Notes: generated from the letters alone by a model not told the origin. 13,218 bases of DNA from CBFHWY01 sp965659675 (GCA_965659675.1 CBFHWY010000070.1:1-13218); one strand, 5' to 3'; shown: positions 1 through 8,300, counted from the first letter of the stretch. Numbers and translations: made by a program.

Positions 1-633
1 CCCTTGGATGGAAGCTCCAATATTGATGTGAATGTTTCTATAGGAACCATTTTCTCCATTTACAGAAAGCAGTCTGAAGGGCAGGATCTGGATGAAAAAG
101 ACTTCCTGCAACCAGGAAGAAAGCAGATCGCCGCTGGATACGTGATATATGGGTCATCAACAATGCTTGTATACACCACTGGAAACGGGGTTAACGGCTT
201 TACACTAGATCCTTCGATTGGGGAATTTTGCCTTTCTCATTCCGACATGAGCTTCCCTGAAAATGGTAAGATCTATTCTATCAATGAGGGGAATTATGCG
301 GGCTTTGAAACAGGCTTAAGACATTATATCGACTCTTGTCGTGAGAAGCAACTGACCTCAAGGTACATTGGTTCCTTGGTAGCAGACTTTCACCGAAACC
401 TCATTAAAGGAGGCATTTATATTTACCCCGGGACCAATAACCGACCAGAGGGTAAATTGCGTTTGCTGTACGAATGCAACCCTTTGGCTTATATCGCAGA
501 ACAAGCTGGTGGAATTGCCAGCGATGGTAGGAAAGAGATCATGGATATTGATCCCGTGCAGCTACATCAGCGTTCACCATACTTTGTTGGCTCAAAGGAA
601 ATGGTAAAAGAGGCAATGGACTTCCTTGCCTAA
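1..633 (+). CDS. fbp: Class I fructose-1,6-bisphosphatase, 3' part (5' end outside window)
   Basis: This enzyme hydrolyses fructose-1,6-bisphosphate to fructose-6-phosphate and phosphate, the committed step of gluconeogenesis, in the cytoplasm. The window opens inside the gene: the reading frame is open from base 1 and starts with PLDGSSNIDVNVSIGT, the family's metal-binding DPLDGSSNID motif lacking only its first Asp. Further family signatures follow in order: NEGN (substrate-contact Asn), SRYIGSLVADFHR, a GGIYIYP segment, and GKLRLLYECNPLAY carrying the Lys and Glu used for sugar-phosphate and metal binding. It ends with the usual HQRSPYFVGS tail. About 210 residues are present of the roughly 335 usual for class I enzymes, so about 120 N-terminal residues lie upstream. 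No frameshift or lost active-site residue is seen. The stop is 53 bases before mfd on the same strand, but mfd has its own candidate promoter in the gap. Confidence 0.96.
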   Translation, partial: PLDGSSNIDVNVSIGTIFSIYRKQSEGQDLDEKDFLQPGRKQIAAGYVIYGSSTMLVYTTGNGVNGFTLDPSIGEFCLSHSDMSFPENGKIYSINEGNYAGFETGLRHYIDSCREKQLTSRYIGSLVADFHRNLIKGGIYIYPGTNNRPEGKLRLLYECNPLAYIAEQAGGIASDGRKEIMDIDPVQLHQRSPYFVGSKEMVKEAMDFLA

Positions 634-668
634 TTGAACTATTCTAGCATCGACACGTTGAAAGACTC

Positions 669-676
669 TACCTTTG
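669..676 (+). promoter_or_regulatory. Candidate Bacteroidota -7 promoter element for mfd
   Basis: TACCTTTG matches the Bacteroidota -7 consensus TAnnTTTG exactly and ends 10 bases before the mfd ATG. I see no TTTG or TTG at the usual distance of about 19 bases upstream, so only half of the promoter is supported. The match makes it plausible that mfd is transcribed independently of the upstream fructose bisphosphatase gene. Confidence 0.45.
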
Positions 677-686
677 AAGTCATTCT

Positions 687-3600
687 ATGAACTTGCAAGA
701 ACTGCAAGATAAGTTTACCAGGCTCGAGCCTATCGATGACCTTCTCAATCTGCTCTCTGCGGACGGGAATCGTCATGCCTATTTGAATGGTCAGGTAGGT
801 TCGTCCATTGCATTTATCGCTGACCGGGTGATATCTGAACTGGAAGGTACACACCTCCTTGTTTTGAATGATAAAGAAGAGGCAGCCTATTTTCAAAATG
901 ACCTCGAAAGCCTCTTAGGTGAAAAGAGTGTACAGTTTTTCCCTGCTTCATATAGGTTTCCATATCAGGAAGATCATACCGACAACAGTAATGTGCTTTT
1001 GCGCGCTGAGGTATTGCACGACTTTAATAGAAGGCGCAAAAGACATGTGATCGTTACATACCCTGAAGCCTTAACAGAGCAGGTGGTCAGTAAAAGACAC
1101 CTAAAGAAGAACACACTTGAAATAAAGACAGGTGATGAGTTGAGTATCGATTTCATCAATGAAATGCTCTTTGAGTATGAATTTGAGCGTGTTGATTTTG
1201 TGTACAAACCGGGTCAGTTCTCCATTCGGGGAGGTATTGTAGATATTTTCTCGTTCTCAAATGATGATCCATATCGCATAGAGTTCTTTGGGGATGAAAT
1301 CGATAGCATCAGAACCTTCAATCCGGAGGATCAGTTATCACTGAAAAAGCTCAGTAGGGTGCATGTTGTACCCAATGTGGAGGAGCGGCTCTTGAAAGAA
1401 GAGCGCGCATCATTCTTTGAGTATTTGCCTACCAATTCAGTGATCTGGCTAAAGAATTATGAGATCACGGCTCACAAGATCCAGGAAGAATTCCAGAAAG
1501 CTCAGGTCATTTTTGATAAGCTGGAGTCTAAGGAGATGAAGCTTAGTCCCGAGCAGCTATATGTGAATGAGGAGTATTTCAGACAAAGTGCAGCACCAAA
1601 TAAGCTCGTTGAATTTGGGTTGAAGCGACACTTCAATGACTCAGTCAGTATTCAGTTTCATCAGAAACCACAACCTCATTTTAACAAGGATTTTGACCAG
1701 CTTGCGAAAAACCTCAAGCAGAATTCTTCTTCGGGTATTTCAAATATGATCCTCGCCTCTTCCCCAAAACAGGTAGAGCGATTACATAGGATCTTTGAAG
1801 ATATAGGGGCGGATGTAGCATTTAAAACCTTGCTACTACCTATACATGAAGGCTTTATAGACCAAGACCTTAAGCTGGCCTGCTATACAGATCACCAGAT
1901 CTTTGAGCGATATCAACGATTTAAACTTAAGGAGGGTTTCAGGAAGAACGACCAGGCACTGACGATCAAAGAACTCACCAGTCTTCAAAAGGGTGATTTT
2001 GTCACACACATCGACCATGGTATTGGGCGTTTTGATGGCCTTGAAAAAATTGACGTTAACGGAAAAGAACAGGAAGCGATACGCTTGATCTACTCAGGTG
2101 GTGACTTGCTCTATGTGAGTATTCATTCACTGCACCGCATCGCTAAATTCACTGGTAAGGAGGGGGCTACTCCAAAGATCAATAAGTTGGGTTCCCCAGC
2201 CTGGAAAACACAGAAGTCCAAAGCCAAGAAAAAGATCAAGGAGATCGCCTTTGACCTGATCAAACTTTATGCGAAAAGGAAAGCCCAAAAAGGGATGGCC
2301 TATTCACCAGACTCATATCTGCAAACTGAGCTTGAGGCATCCTTTATTTATGAGGACACCCCTGATCAGGAGAAATCTACCCAGGCTGTGAAGGAGGATA
2401 TGCAGGAGGAAGCACCTATGGATAGGCTGATCTGTGGTGATGTTGGCTTTGGTAAAACTGAGGTGGCCATCAGAGCGGCATTCAAAGCGGCTAGTGATGG
2501 CAAACAGGTGGCAGTTCTTGCCCCAACAACCATTCTTACTTTTCAGCATTTTAAGACCTTTTCGAAGCGATTGGAAGATTTCCCAGTAAAGGTTGATTTT
2601 ATCAATCGATTTAAATCTCAAAAAGACCAGAAAGAAACACTCAGAGCCCTTGAGGCAGGTGAGGTAGATATCATTATCGGGACACATCGTTTGGTCTCGA
2701 AAGATGTCAAATTTAAAGACCTCGGTCTGCTCATTATTGATGAAGAACAGAAGTTTGGGGTAGGCGTGAAAGACAAGTTGAAGACCATCAAGGCGAATGT
2801 TGATACCCTAACATTAACTGCCACTCCGATTCCGCGGACGCTTCAATTTTCCCTCATGGGAGCAAGGGATCTTAGCATCATTCAAACTCCTCCAGCCAAT
2901 AGAATACCCGTACAAACTGAGATCGTTCCTTTTAACGATGAGGTGATCAAGCAGGCCGTTTATTATGAAACGAGCCGTGATGGACAAGTTTTCTTTGTGC
3001 ACAATCGCGTTCAAAACATCAAGGATGTCGCTGCTATGATCAAAAGACTTTGTCCGGATGTGAGTGTGGGAATTGCTCACGGACAAATGGAGGGTCATGA
3101 GCTTGAGAAGGTCATGATGGATTTCATCAATTATGAGTTTGATGTTTTAGTTGCTACAACAATCATTGAGAGTGGATTGGATATCCCCAATGCCAATACC
3201 ATTATCATCAATCAAGCTCAGAATTTCGGTCTAAGCGATCTCCATCAGATGCGCGGTAGAGTTGGAAGGTCAAATAAAAAGGCATTCTGCTATTTATTGG
3301 CGCCACCCTTATCGAGCTTAACAAAAGAAGCGCGTCAGCGTCTTAAGGCTATTGCGCAATTTAGTGACCTCGGCAGCGGATTTAACATTGCAATGCGCGA
3401 TCTGGATATTCGAGGTGCTGGGAACTTGCTCGGTGGAGAGCAGTCTGGCTTTATTTCAGAGATCGGCTTTGAAATGTATCAAAAGATACTTGATGAGGCC
3501 ATGACCGAATTGAAGGAAAATGAGTTCAAAGACCTTTTCGAGGACAAAGATGATGAGGGACTTCAGCAATTTGTAAAGGATACGCAGATAGATACTGACC

Positions 3601-4061
3601 TGGAGTTTCTAATTCCTGACACCTATGTGAACAATGTTGAGGAACGTTTGATCCTCTATCAAAAGTTATCTGAAAAAGAGAGGGAGGAGGAGCTTCAGGA
3701 TTTCTATGAAGAGCTCAAGGACCGTTTTGGTCCAGTTCCGGAAGAGACCGAACGCTTATTTGATCTTTTGCGCTTAAGGCGCGTTGCGAAGCGTGTTGGC
3801 TTTGAGAAGATCATTATCAAGAACCATAAGATGGTTTGTTATTTTGTTGCGAATCAGGAGAGCGCATACTACCAATCTTCACGCTTCCAGTCGGTCCTGG
3901 AATTCATCAAGAAAAACCCAATGAGGGGGCAGATGAAGCAGAAGAATGACAAACTACTGATCAGTTTTGCCGGTATCGGGGAGATCGCAGAGGCCATTCA
4001 GATCCTCAGAGAAATGGAGATGGCACGACAGGAAACCCCCGGCGTACCATCCCAATCTTAA
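687..4061 (+). CDS. mfd: Transcription-repair coupling factor Mfd
   Basis: Mfd is a cytoplasmic DNA translocase that removes RNA polymerase stalled at lesions and recruits the UvrA/UvrB excision machinery. The 1124-residue product is close to the usual length (E. coli about 1148). It has the full domain order: a UvrB-like N-terminal region (about 1-350, including QFSIRGGIVDIFSF); the RNA polymerase-interacting CarD-like domain around 430-500 (KGDFVTHIDHGIGRF); and a RecG-like SF2 motor. In the motor, Walker A is GDVGFGKTE near 584, motif II is DEEQ near 685, motif III is TATPIPRT near 711, and motif VI is QMRGRVGRS near 854. The C-terminal TRCF domain begins near 970 (IPDTYVNNVEERL). All helicase motifs are intact. 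The ATG at 687 is chosen because it gives a family-like N-terminus and lies 10 bases after a TAnnTTTG element. It converges with the next gene, with only 17 bases between the stops and no hairpin visible. Confidence 0.98.
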   Translation: MNLQELQDKFTRLEPIDDLLNLLSADGNRHAYLNGQVGSSIAFIADRVISELEGTHLLVLNDKEEAAYFQNDLESLLGEKSVQFFPASYRFPYQEDHTDNSNVLLRAEVLHDFNRRRKRHVIVTYPEALTEQVVSKRHLKKNTLEIKTGDELSIDFINEMLFEYEFERVDFVYKPGQFSIRGGIVDIFSFSNDDPYRIEFFGDEIDSIRTFNPEDQLSLKKLSRVHVVPNVEERLLKEERASFFEYLPTNSVIWLKNYEITAHKIQEEFQKAQVIFDKLESKEMKLSPEQLYVNEEYFRQSAAPNKLVEFGLKRHFNDSVSIQFHQKPQPHFNKDFDQLAKNLKQNSSSGISNMILASSPKQVERLHRIFEDIGADVAFKTLLLPIHEGFIDQDLKLACYTDHQIFERYQRFKLKEGFRKNDQALTIKELTSLQKGDFVTHIDHGIGRFDGLEKIDVNGKEQEAIRLIYSGGDLLYVSIHSLHRIAKFTGKEGATPKINKLGSPAWKTQKSKAKKKIKEIAFDLIKLYAKRKAQKGMAYSPDSYLQTELEASFIYEDTPDQEKSTQAVKEDMQEEAPMDRLICGDVGFGKTEVAIRAAFKAASDGKQVAVLAPTTILTFQHFKTFSKRLEDFPVKVDFINRFKSQKDQKETLRALEAGEVDIIIGTHRLVSKDVKFKDLGLLIIDEEQKFGVGVKDKLKTIKANVDTLTLTATPIPRTLQFSLMGARDLSIIQTPPANRIPVQTEIVPFNDEVIKQAVYYETSRDGQVFFVHNRVQNIKDVAAMIKRLCPDVSVGIAHGQMEGHELEKVMMDFINYEFDVLVATTIIESGLDIPNANTIIINQAQNFGLSDLHQMRGRVGRSNKKAFCYLLAPPLSSLTKEARQRLKAIAQFSDLGSGFNIAMRDLDIRGAGNLLGGEQSGFISEIGFEMYQKILDEAMTELKENEFKDLFEDKDDEGLQQFVKDTQIDTDLEFLIPDTYVNNVEERLILYQKLSEKEREEELQDFYEELKDRFGPVPEETERLFDLLRLRRVAKRVGFEKIIIKNHKMVCYFVANQESAYYQSSRFQSVLEFIKKNPMRGQMKQKNDKLLISFAGIGEIAEAIQILREMEMARQETPGVPSQS

Positions 4062-4078
4062 ACTAAATACAGCAGTAC

Positions 4079-4906
4079 TTATCTTCTTCTCCCATTAAAT
4101 CCAACCAAAAGTGAGAGGCGCGGATTCTTCGGGCTTGCGGTGAACGCAAGGTTCATTGGTATATATACATTTTCAGTTCTAAATGACATTCCAGCGGCTA
4201 TCACAAAAGCGGCACCGGTAACGCTCAGGTTAGGGCCAAAGCCAATCTCTAATCCTTTGGCGTCTCTGATTCCGATCAGCACACTGGCATTTGGAAGAAA
4301 ATAACCCTGATCCATACCTCCAATGAGCCCAATGAATTCGATCAGTCCCTGAGTTCCATTTTCAAGGGTAAAATATCGGGTCTCAAACTGCCAGCCAAAT
4401 TGACTTACCAAAGGGAAATCAGGACCATCAACGATCCCAAAATCTGTATTATTCCTGGTGAAATATGTAGCTCCTACACGTGGACCTGAAAGCTTCAGAA
4501 CATTATCCATGTATTCGGGCTCTGGATCCGTTTCTTTTTCTACTTGAACAGGAACTTCTACGTATACTGTATCTGGCGCTGAAGTGGCTGAATGATCATC
4601 ATCCATCACAGACTGTTTAAAGGGCATATTTAGCCTTGTATTCTGTTCATCAGATATCGGTCTGAGTTCACCATTTTCCTGAATCAATTTGTCGCCGGTC
4701 TCTAACCGGAGACCCTTGATACGGTTAAAATCGGCAGTGATCAGCGGTCCATCGGAATATCCGTAGACTTTATACTTTGCCGATGGACGTGAAAGCTCAA
4801 TCAGCTGAACTTCTTGGAATGTCCCATCTAAAAAGAAGATGGTGTCCTGTGCGTGTAAGGACGAACTAAAGACTGCAACTACTACAATTATTATGAACTG
4901 TTTCAT
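4079..4906 (-). CDS. Secreted protein of unknown function, possible outer-membrane barrel
   Basis: I do not recognise a named family. The chosen start, MKQFIIIVVVAVFSSSLHAQ, gives a clean Sec signal peptide with a likely cut after HAQ. An in-frame ATG nine codons upstream (first base 4933) would put polar residues before the hydrophobic core and is less likely. The mature part has two halves. The first (about 20-110) looks like a small beta domain (DTIFFLDGT, YKVYGYSDGPLI) and ends in an acidic linker with the periodic stretch DTVYVEVPVQVEKE. The second (about 140-275) consists of alternating glycine- and aromatic-rich strands such as GWQFETRYFTL, LIEFIGLIGG, LEIGFGPNLSV and LSLLVGFNGRRR, resembling a small beta barrel or a paired-strand envelope domain. 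The Arg-rich terminus is not a typical barrel C-terminus with a final Phe. It lies downstream of acyP on the same strand, 160 bases away. The gene is real; its function is unknown. Confidence 0.8.
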   Translation of the reverse strand: MKQFIIIVVVAVFSSSLHAQDTIFFLDGTFQEVQLIELSRPSAKYKVYGYSDGPLITADFNRIKGLRLETGDKLIQENGELRPISDEQNTRLNMPFKQSVMDDDHSATSAPDTVYVEVPVQVEKETDPEPEYMDNVLKLSGPRVGATYFTRNNTDFGIVDGPDFPLVSQFGWQFETRYFTLENGTQGLIEFIGLIGGMDQGYFLPNASVLIGIRDAKGLEIGFGPNLSVTGAAFVIAAGMSFRTENVYIPMNLAFTASPKNPRLSLLVGFNGRRR

Positions 4907-4971
4907 GATTGAATATTTTGAATTTGAAACCAAATGAAGTTTGATGAGTCCAAACCATCACATTCAATACG

Positions 4972-4985
4972 GAATATCAATATTC
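4972..4985. repeat. 14-bp perfect palindrome upstream of the secreted-protein gene
   Basis: GAATAT-CA-ATATTC is a perfect inverted repeat with a 2-base centre. It lies about 65 bases upstream of the preferred start of the minus-strand secreted protein and downstream of acyP. The position fits an operator, but the sequence is AT-rich, short, and seen only once in the window, so it may be chance. Confidence 0.3.
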
Positions 4986-5047
4986 TCTTTGAGAGATCTC
5001 GTTAAGCTATATTAGAGTGAAAGCCTTGTACAGCAGGGCATAAAGGA

Positions 5048-5063
5048 GGAATAATTGTATTCC
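5048..5063. repeat. Short inverted repeat just after acyP
   Basis: GGAATA-ATTG-TATTCC forms a 6-bp stem with a 4-base loop a few bases beyond the acyP stop codon. On the minus strand it is followed by TCCTTTA rather than a clean T-run, so it is at best a weak terminator or an mRNA 3'-end stabiliser. Confidence 0.3.
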
Positions 5064-5066
5064 ATT

Positions 5067-5357
5067 CTAGCGAAGCACTTCAAAAGCGCTTTCTGATTCT
5101 ATGGGAGGGATCTGATCGATCTTGATGTTTTCAACATCGCTTAGGGGTGAACCTTCTGACAACCAATCTAGCATTAACAGACAGGTTTTGTAGTCACCTT
5201 GAAATTCTGTACTCACACTGCTGTCTTTTTCATTTCGAACCCAGCCCAGGAGCTTGAGTGAATCCGCCTTTTCCATGGTGAACTTTCTGAACCAAACGCC
5301 CTGCACCTTTCCAAAGACCCGAACTTTAAAACGAAATGATTTGTTCTGTAATGGCAT
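5067..5357 (-). CDS. acyP: Acylphosphatase
   Basis: This is a small cytoplasmic enzyme that hydrolyses the carboxyl-phosphate bond of acylphosphates such as acetyl phosphate or 1,3-bisphosphoglycerate; its cellular purpose is poorly defined in bacteria. The 96-residue product has the two family signatures: GKVQGVWFRKFT at 16-27, with the catalytic phosphate-binding Arg24, and GWVRNEKDSSV at 38-48, with catalytic Asn42. The length matches the usual 90-100 residues and there is no signal peptide. The start at 5357 gives the expected short N-terminal strand (FRFKVRVFG). It is divergent from the DUF2911 gene, with 35 bases between the starts, and a perfect TAnnTTTG element sits 22 bases upstream. 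Confidence 0.93.
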   Translation of the reverse strand: MPLQNKSFRFKVRVFGKVQGVWFRKFTMEKADSLKLLGWVRNEKDSSVSTEFQGDYKTCLLMLDWLSEGSPLSDVENIKIDQIPPIESESAFEVLR

Positions 5358-5369
5358 CAGCTTTGCTTA

Positions 5370-5377
5370 TATCTTTG
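5370..5377 (+). promoter_or_regulatory. Candidate -7 promoter element for the DUF2911 gene
   Basis: TATCTTTG matches TAnnTTTG exactly and lies 15 bases before the chosen ATG at 5393. A TTTG at 5340-5343 lies upstream but at a 26-base gap, longer than the usual spacing. It supports starting the DUF2911 protein at 5393, because the longer in-frame start at 5336 would lie upstream of this promoter. Confidence 0.45.
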
Positions 5378-5379
5378 AT

Positions 5380-5387
5380 CAAAATTA
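5380..5387 (-). promoter_or_regulatory. Candidate -7 promoter element for acyP
   Basis: On the minus strand this reads TAATTTTG, an exact TAnnTTTG match, 22 bases before the acyP start. A TTG on the same strand (complement of 5406-5408) sits 18 bases further upstream, close to normal -33 spacing. It is only 2 bases from the oppositely oriented element at 5370-5377, so the two promoters would overlap and their first transcribed bases would cross. Confidence 0.45.
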
Positions 5388-5392
5388 CAATC

Positions 5393-6253
5393 ATGAAAAA
5401 ATTACCAATATTTTCTTTAATCATCATTCTTCTAAGTGCCTCACCTCTGCTGGCACAGGAGTTACCTATGCCTAGTCCGAGCTCAATGCTAAAGCAACGC
5501 GTAGGCCTAACGGATATAACAATCAAGTATAGCAGACCGAGCATGAAGGATCGAGTGATCTTTGGAGATCTGCTTCCTTTCGATGAAATGTGGAGAGCTG
5601 GAGCGAACAAGTGCACCAGAATCAGCTTTTCGAATCCAGTATTTTTTGGTGAAAAGAAAGTAGACGCTGGGGCTTACTCGGTATTCTTCATTCCATCGCC
5701 TAATGAATGGGTGTTTATTCTGAATAGCGACACGAATTTGAGAGGAACCTCTGGGTATGATACTTTAAAAGATGTTCTCAGAATGAATGTTATTGCAATG
5801 CCTGTTCCTGAAAAAAGAGAGTCTATGCTGTTTAACATTGGCAAACTTAGAGATCAAAGTGCTGCCCTTGAAATGGAATGGGATGAGGTAAAAGTGAGTA
5901 TTTCCTTCTTCGTAAATGATATGGATCAGGCAATGAAGAATATCAAGAAGGCCATCAAGGAACAAAAGGAAGGTGAGTACAGAGCCTATATGAACGCAGC
6001 GAGTTTCTTAAGCCGATCTGGTCAGAATGAGCAGGCCCTGGAATATATTGACGACGCGATCAAAATCGGTGATTACTGGTATGCACATTGGATCAAGGCT
6101 CAGATCTTAGGAGATATGAAACAGTATGATAAAGCGATGCAATCTGTAGATGCAGCTGTCACGAAGGGTCAGGCTCATTATGCAGATTTGGGGCGTGATT
6201 TCACATACATCGAGACGATCTCGAAAAAAGCCAAAGAATGGGAGAATAAATAA
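5393..6253 (+). CDS. Secreted DUF2911 protein with C-terminal TPR-like region
   Basis: The family's function is unknown; members are exported proteins common in Bacteroidota. From the ATG at 5393 the protein is 286 residues and opens with a Sec signal peptide (MKKLPIFSLIIILLSASPLLAQ). A longer in-frame start at 5336 would add 19 residues ahead of this signal and is rejected. DUF2911 spans about 25-170, with family-like segments VGLTDITIKYSRPSMKDR, PFDEMWRAGANKCTRISFS and DAGAYSVFFIP. Residues about 195-275 are helical and repeat-like (YMNAASFLSRSGQNEQALEYIDDAIK, then WIKAQILGDMKQYDKAMQSVDAAV split over two repeats), consistent with two or three TPR units. The protein probably acts in the periplasm or is surface exposed. 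It stands alone between a divergent acyP and a strong terminator. Confidence 0.88.
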   Translation: MKKLPIFSLIIILLSASPLLAQELPMPSPSSMLKQRVGLTDITIKYSRPSMKDRVIFGDLLPFDEMWRAGANKCTRISFSNPVFFGEKKVDAGAYSVFFIPSPNEWVFILNSDTNLRGTSGYDTLKDVLRMNVIAMPVPEKRESMLFNIGKLRDQSAALEMEWDEVKVSISFFVNDMDQAMKNIKKAIKEQKEGEYRAYMNAASFLSRSGQNEQALEYIDDAIKIGDYWYAHWIKAQILGDMKQYDKAMQSVDAAVTKGQAHYADLGRDFTYIETISKKAKEWENK

Positions 6254-6271
6254 GCCCGTTTACAACGAAAT

Positions 6272-6309
6272 AAAAAGCCCCGCTTCTTTTCCAGGAGTGG
6301 GGCTTTTTT
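6272..6309. terminator. Bidirectional intrinsic terminator
   Basis: AAAAAGCCCC (6272-6281) pairs with GGGGCTTTTT (6299-6308), and the stem can continue inward through GCTTC against GGAGT with G-U pairs, leaving a small T/C-rich loop. The A-run on one side and T-run on the other let it terminate both the rightward DUF2911 transcript and the leftward S9 peptidase transcript, whose stop codons lie on either side. Confidence 0.92.
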
Positions 6310-6326
6310 ATGATATGAATTAGAGG

Positions 6327-8270
6327 CTAAAGTGAGGCAGCTTCTTTTCCGGCGTCCTCTTCGCCAATGTGCTTTTGAAGGAATGCTTCCATTTGTCGGT
6401 AGAAGTCAAAGCGATTCTCTTCATTTCTGAAGCCGTGGCCTTCGTTATCCTTTACCAGATATTCGACTTCCACTCCACGACTTTTCATTGCTTCCACCAT
6501 TTGGTCTGACTCAGACTTTTTCACTCTTGGGTCATTTGCACCTTGTGCAATGAAAAGCGGAGCTGTGATCTTCTCAGCATTCAATGATGGAGAGTATTGC
6601 GCCATCATAGTACTATCTTGTTTTGGATGTCCAACCATTTCATAGAGCATCTCAAGATACTGCGTCCAGTATGGAGGTATGGTCTCCATGAATGTAAACA
6701 GGTTAGAAACCCCAACATAATCCACTCCACATGCATAGAGGTCTGGAGTATAAGTAAGACCTGCAAGCGTTGCGTAACCACCGTAGCTTGCGCCATAGAT
6801 CGCTATGCGTTGAGGATCTGCGATACCCTCGCTTGTTAACCATTTCACTCCGTCGCTAACATCATTTTGCATGTTCTGACCCCATTGTTTAAATGAAGAT
6901 TCCCAGAATTCACGTCCATATCCAGTGGAGCCTCTGAAGTTCATCTGTAAAACTGCATAGCCTCTATTGGCCAGGAATTGAACTTCTGGGCTATATCCCC
7001 AATTGTCTCTTGCCCAGGGTCCACCATGTGGATTGACCACTACAGGGAGATCCTTTGCTTCTTTGCCCACGGGCAGAGTGAGGTAACCATTGATGGTCAT
7101 CCCGTCTCTTGATTTGTATTGAATGGGCTTCATGCTGGCCATTTCTTCTTCTTTGATCCATGGACTCACATCCTCGATCTTTTCCAGTTTATCGCTATCG
7201 ATGTCATAGAAGTAATAAGATCCAAGAGAGCGATCGCTGTAGGTTCTAACGATGAGTTTTTTCTCGTCTTTGCTCATTGAAGCAATACCGATCTCATAAC
7301 CTTCGAGTTGCGTTTTGAGTTTATTGAACCATGCTTCGGTTTGGTCATCGAGAAAGTGTCTGTAGCGCTTGTCGGTAGTGTAGGAAACAGAAGTCAATAC
7401 TTTGCGCACCCTTGAGTAGCTCAAATTGTAAACATCAACTTCAGGATGCTCAAAAATGAGATCAGTTGTTTTACGCCCTTCAATGTCATAGAGCATGATG
7501 GCCGATTTATCACGACCAATATTGCTTGAAACGTATAGATTCTTGTTATCAAAAGTGAAGAACAGCGGGCTCAGACTCTCTTTGAAATTGGTCGTTAAGA
7601 GCACTTCCCATTCACTGTCTTCATTTTCACGGTAAAGAACGCTCGTATTTACGCCATCCGTGGTGCTTGCAATACGAAGTTTCCCCTCGTGATCTGTCAT
7701 CCAGCCTGAGATATTCCCTGGATTTTCGGCTAACATTTCCAATTCACCAGTAACAATGTTCAGTCGGTAAGGATCAAAGATTCGAAGGTCCCTTTTGTTT
7801 AGTTCAACCATAATGTAGTCATCCTGTTCCTCCAGATCATCTAAAAGACGGGTTCTTACACTATCAAAAGCGGTTAATGGAAGTGGATTTGAGCCATCGA
7901 TATTCACTGCATAAAGTGCGAAATTCTCATCTCCACCATTGTCTTTCAAATAAAGAATGCGATCATTATTTGCCCACATGTAACCAGCAATGTCACGATC
8001 GGTGACCTCTGTTACGCGTTGGGCTTCTGATTCCCCAATTTTTTGAATAAAAACGTTCATCCGGTTCTCATAGGGTGCCATGTAAGAATAATAGGCTCCA
8101 TCGGGTGAGATCTGATAGGATGATTTTTCAGGATTCTTAAAGAAGTCTTCTAGTGGGATCTCTCTTATTTCCATAGTTTTTGTGTCACTTGTTTGTTCTC
8201 CTCCTTCGCTGTCGCATGCAGATAAAGCGAGCAGTCCGAAAGCAAATAGGGCTATTCTTTGAATTTTCAT
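6327..8270 (-). CDS. S9-family serine peptidase, predicted lipoprotein
   Basis: This is a prolyl-oligopeptidase-type serine peptidase that trims peptides in the periplasm or at a membrane surface. The 647-residue product starts with a type II signal peptide, MKIQRIALFAFGLLALSAC, placing the lipid-modified Cys at 19. Residues about 40-390 form the expected beta-propeller (SPDGAYYSYMAPYENRMNVF, WANNDRILYLKDN). The alpha/beta hydrolase domain follows from about 400 (LPVVVNPHGGPWARDNWGY, FRGSTGYGREFW). The catalytic triad is visible: Ser495 in GASYGG, Asp580 in GANDPRV and His612 in EGHGF. The spacing resembles the acylaminoacyl-peptidase (S9C) or dipeptidyl-peptidase-like branch, but the exact cleavage preference cannot be read from the sequence. 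It is divergent from the TonB receptor operon, with 129 bases between the starts, and has its own TAnnTTTG element. Confidence 0.94.
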   Translation of the reverse strand: MKIQRIALFAFGLLALSACDSEGGEQTSDTKTMEIREIPLEDFFKNPEKSSYQISPDGAYYSYMAPYENRMNVFIQKIGESEAQRVTEVTDRDIAGYMWANNDRILYLKDNGGDENFALYAVNIDGSNPLPLTAFDSVRTRLLDDLEEQDDYIMVELNKRDLRIFDPYRLNIVTGELEMLAENPGNISGWMTDHEGKLRIASTTDGVNTSVLYRENEDSEWEVLLTTNFKESLSPLFFTFDNKNLYVSSNIGRDKSAIMLYDIEGRKTTDLIFEHPEVDVYNLSYSRVRKVLTSVSYTTDKRYRHFLDDQTEAWFNKLKTQLEGYEIGIASMSKDEKKLIVRTYSDRSLGSYYFYDIDSDKLEKIEDVSPWIKEEEMASMKPIQYKSRDGMTINGYLTLPVGKEAKDLPVVVNPHGGPWARDNWGYSPEVQFLANRGYAVLQMNFRGSTGYGREFWESSFKQWGQNMQNDVSDGVKWLTSEGIADPQRIAIYGASYGGYATLAGLTYTPDLYACGVDYVGVSNLFTFMETIPPYWTQYLEMLYEMVGHPKQDSTMMAQYSPSLNAEKITAPLFIAQGANDPRVKKSESDQMVEAMKSRGVEVEYLVKDNEGHGFRNEENRFDFYRQMEAFLQKHIGEEDAGKEAASL

Positions 8271-8292
8271 GTTGATGGTTTTTGATTGAATC

Positions 8293-8300
8293 CAAAACTA
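8293..8300 (-). promoter_or_regulatory. Candidate -7 promoter element for the S9 peptidase
   Basis: On the minus strand this reads TAGTTTTG, an exact TAnnTTTG match, 22 bases before the start codon, the same distance as for acyP. A TTGT on the same strand (complement of 8320-8323) lies 19 bases upstream, a fitting -33 partner. It is separate from the palindromic operator at 8364-8378, so the peptidase is probably not under the same control as the receptor. Confidence 0.5.

Noticed and set aside
2313..2824. Open frames on the minus strand within mfd
   Set aside because: They lie opposite an intact, well-recognised gene, show no domain or signal features, and are shadows of its codon use.
4993..5000. 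GAGATCTC palindrome
   Set aside because: Eight-base palindromes are expected often by chance and nothing else marks this one.
5042..5049. AAAGGAGG, a strong Shine-Dalgarno-like sequence on the plus strand
   Set aside because: Only a 13-codon open frame from a TTG follows, it lies antisense to the acyP 3' end, and Bacteroidota seldom use Shine-Dalgarno sequences.
5336..5392. Longer N-terminus for the DUF2911 protein
   Set aside because: It would place 19 residues before a complete signal peptide, overlap the divergent acyP gene, and start upstream of the candidate promoter.
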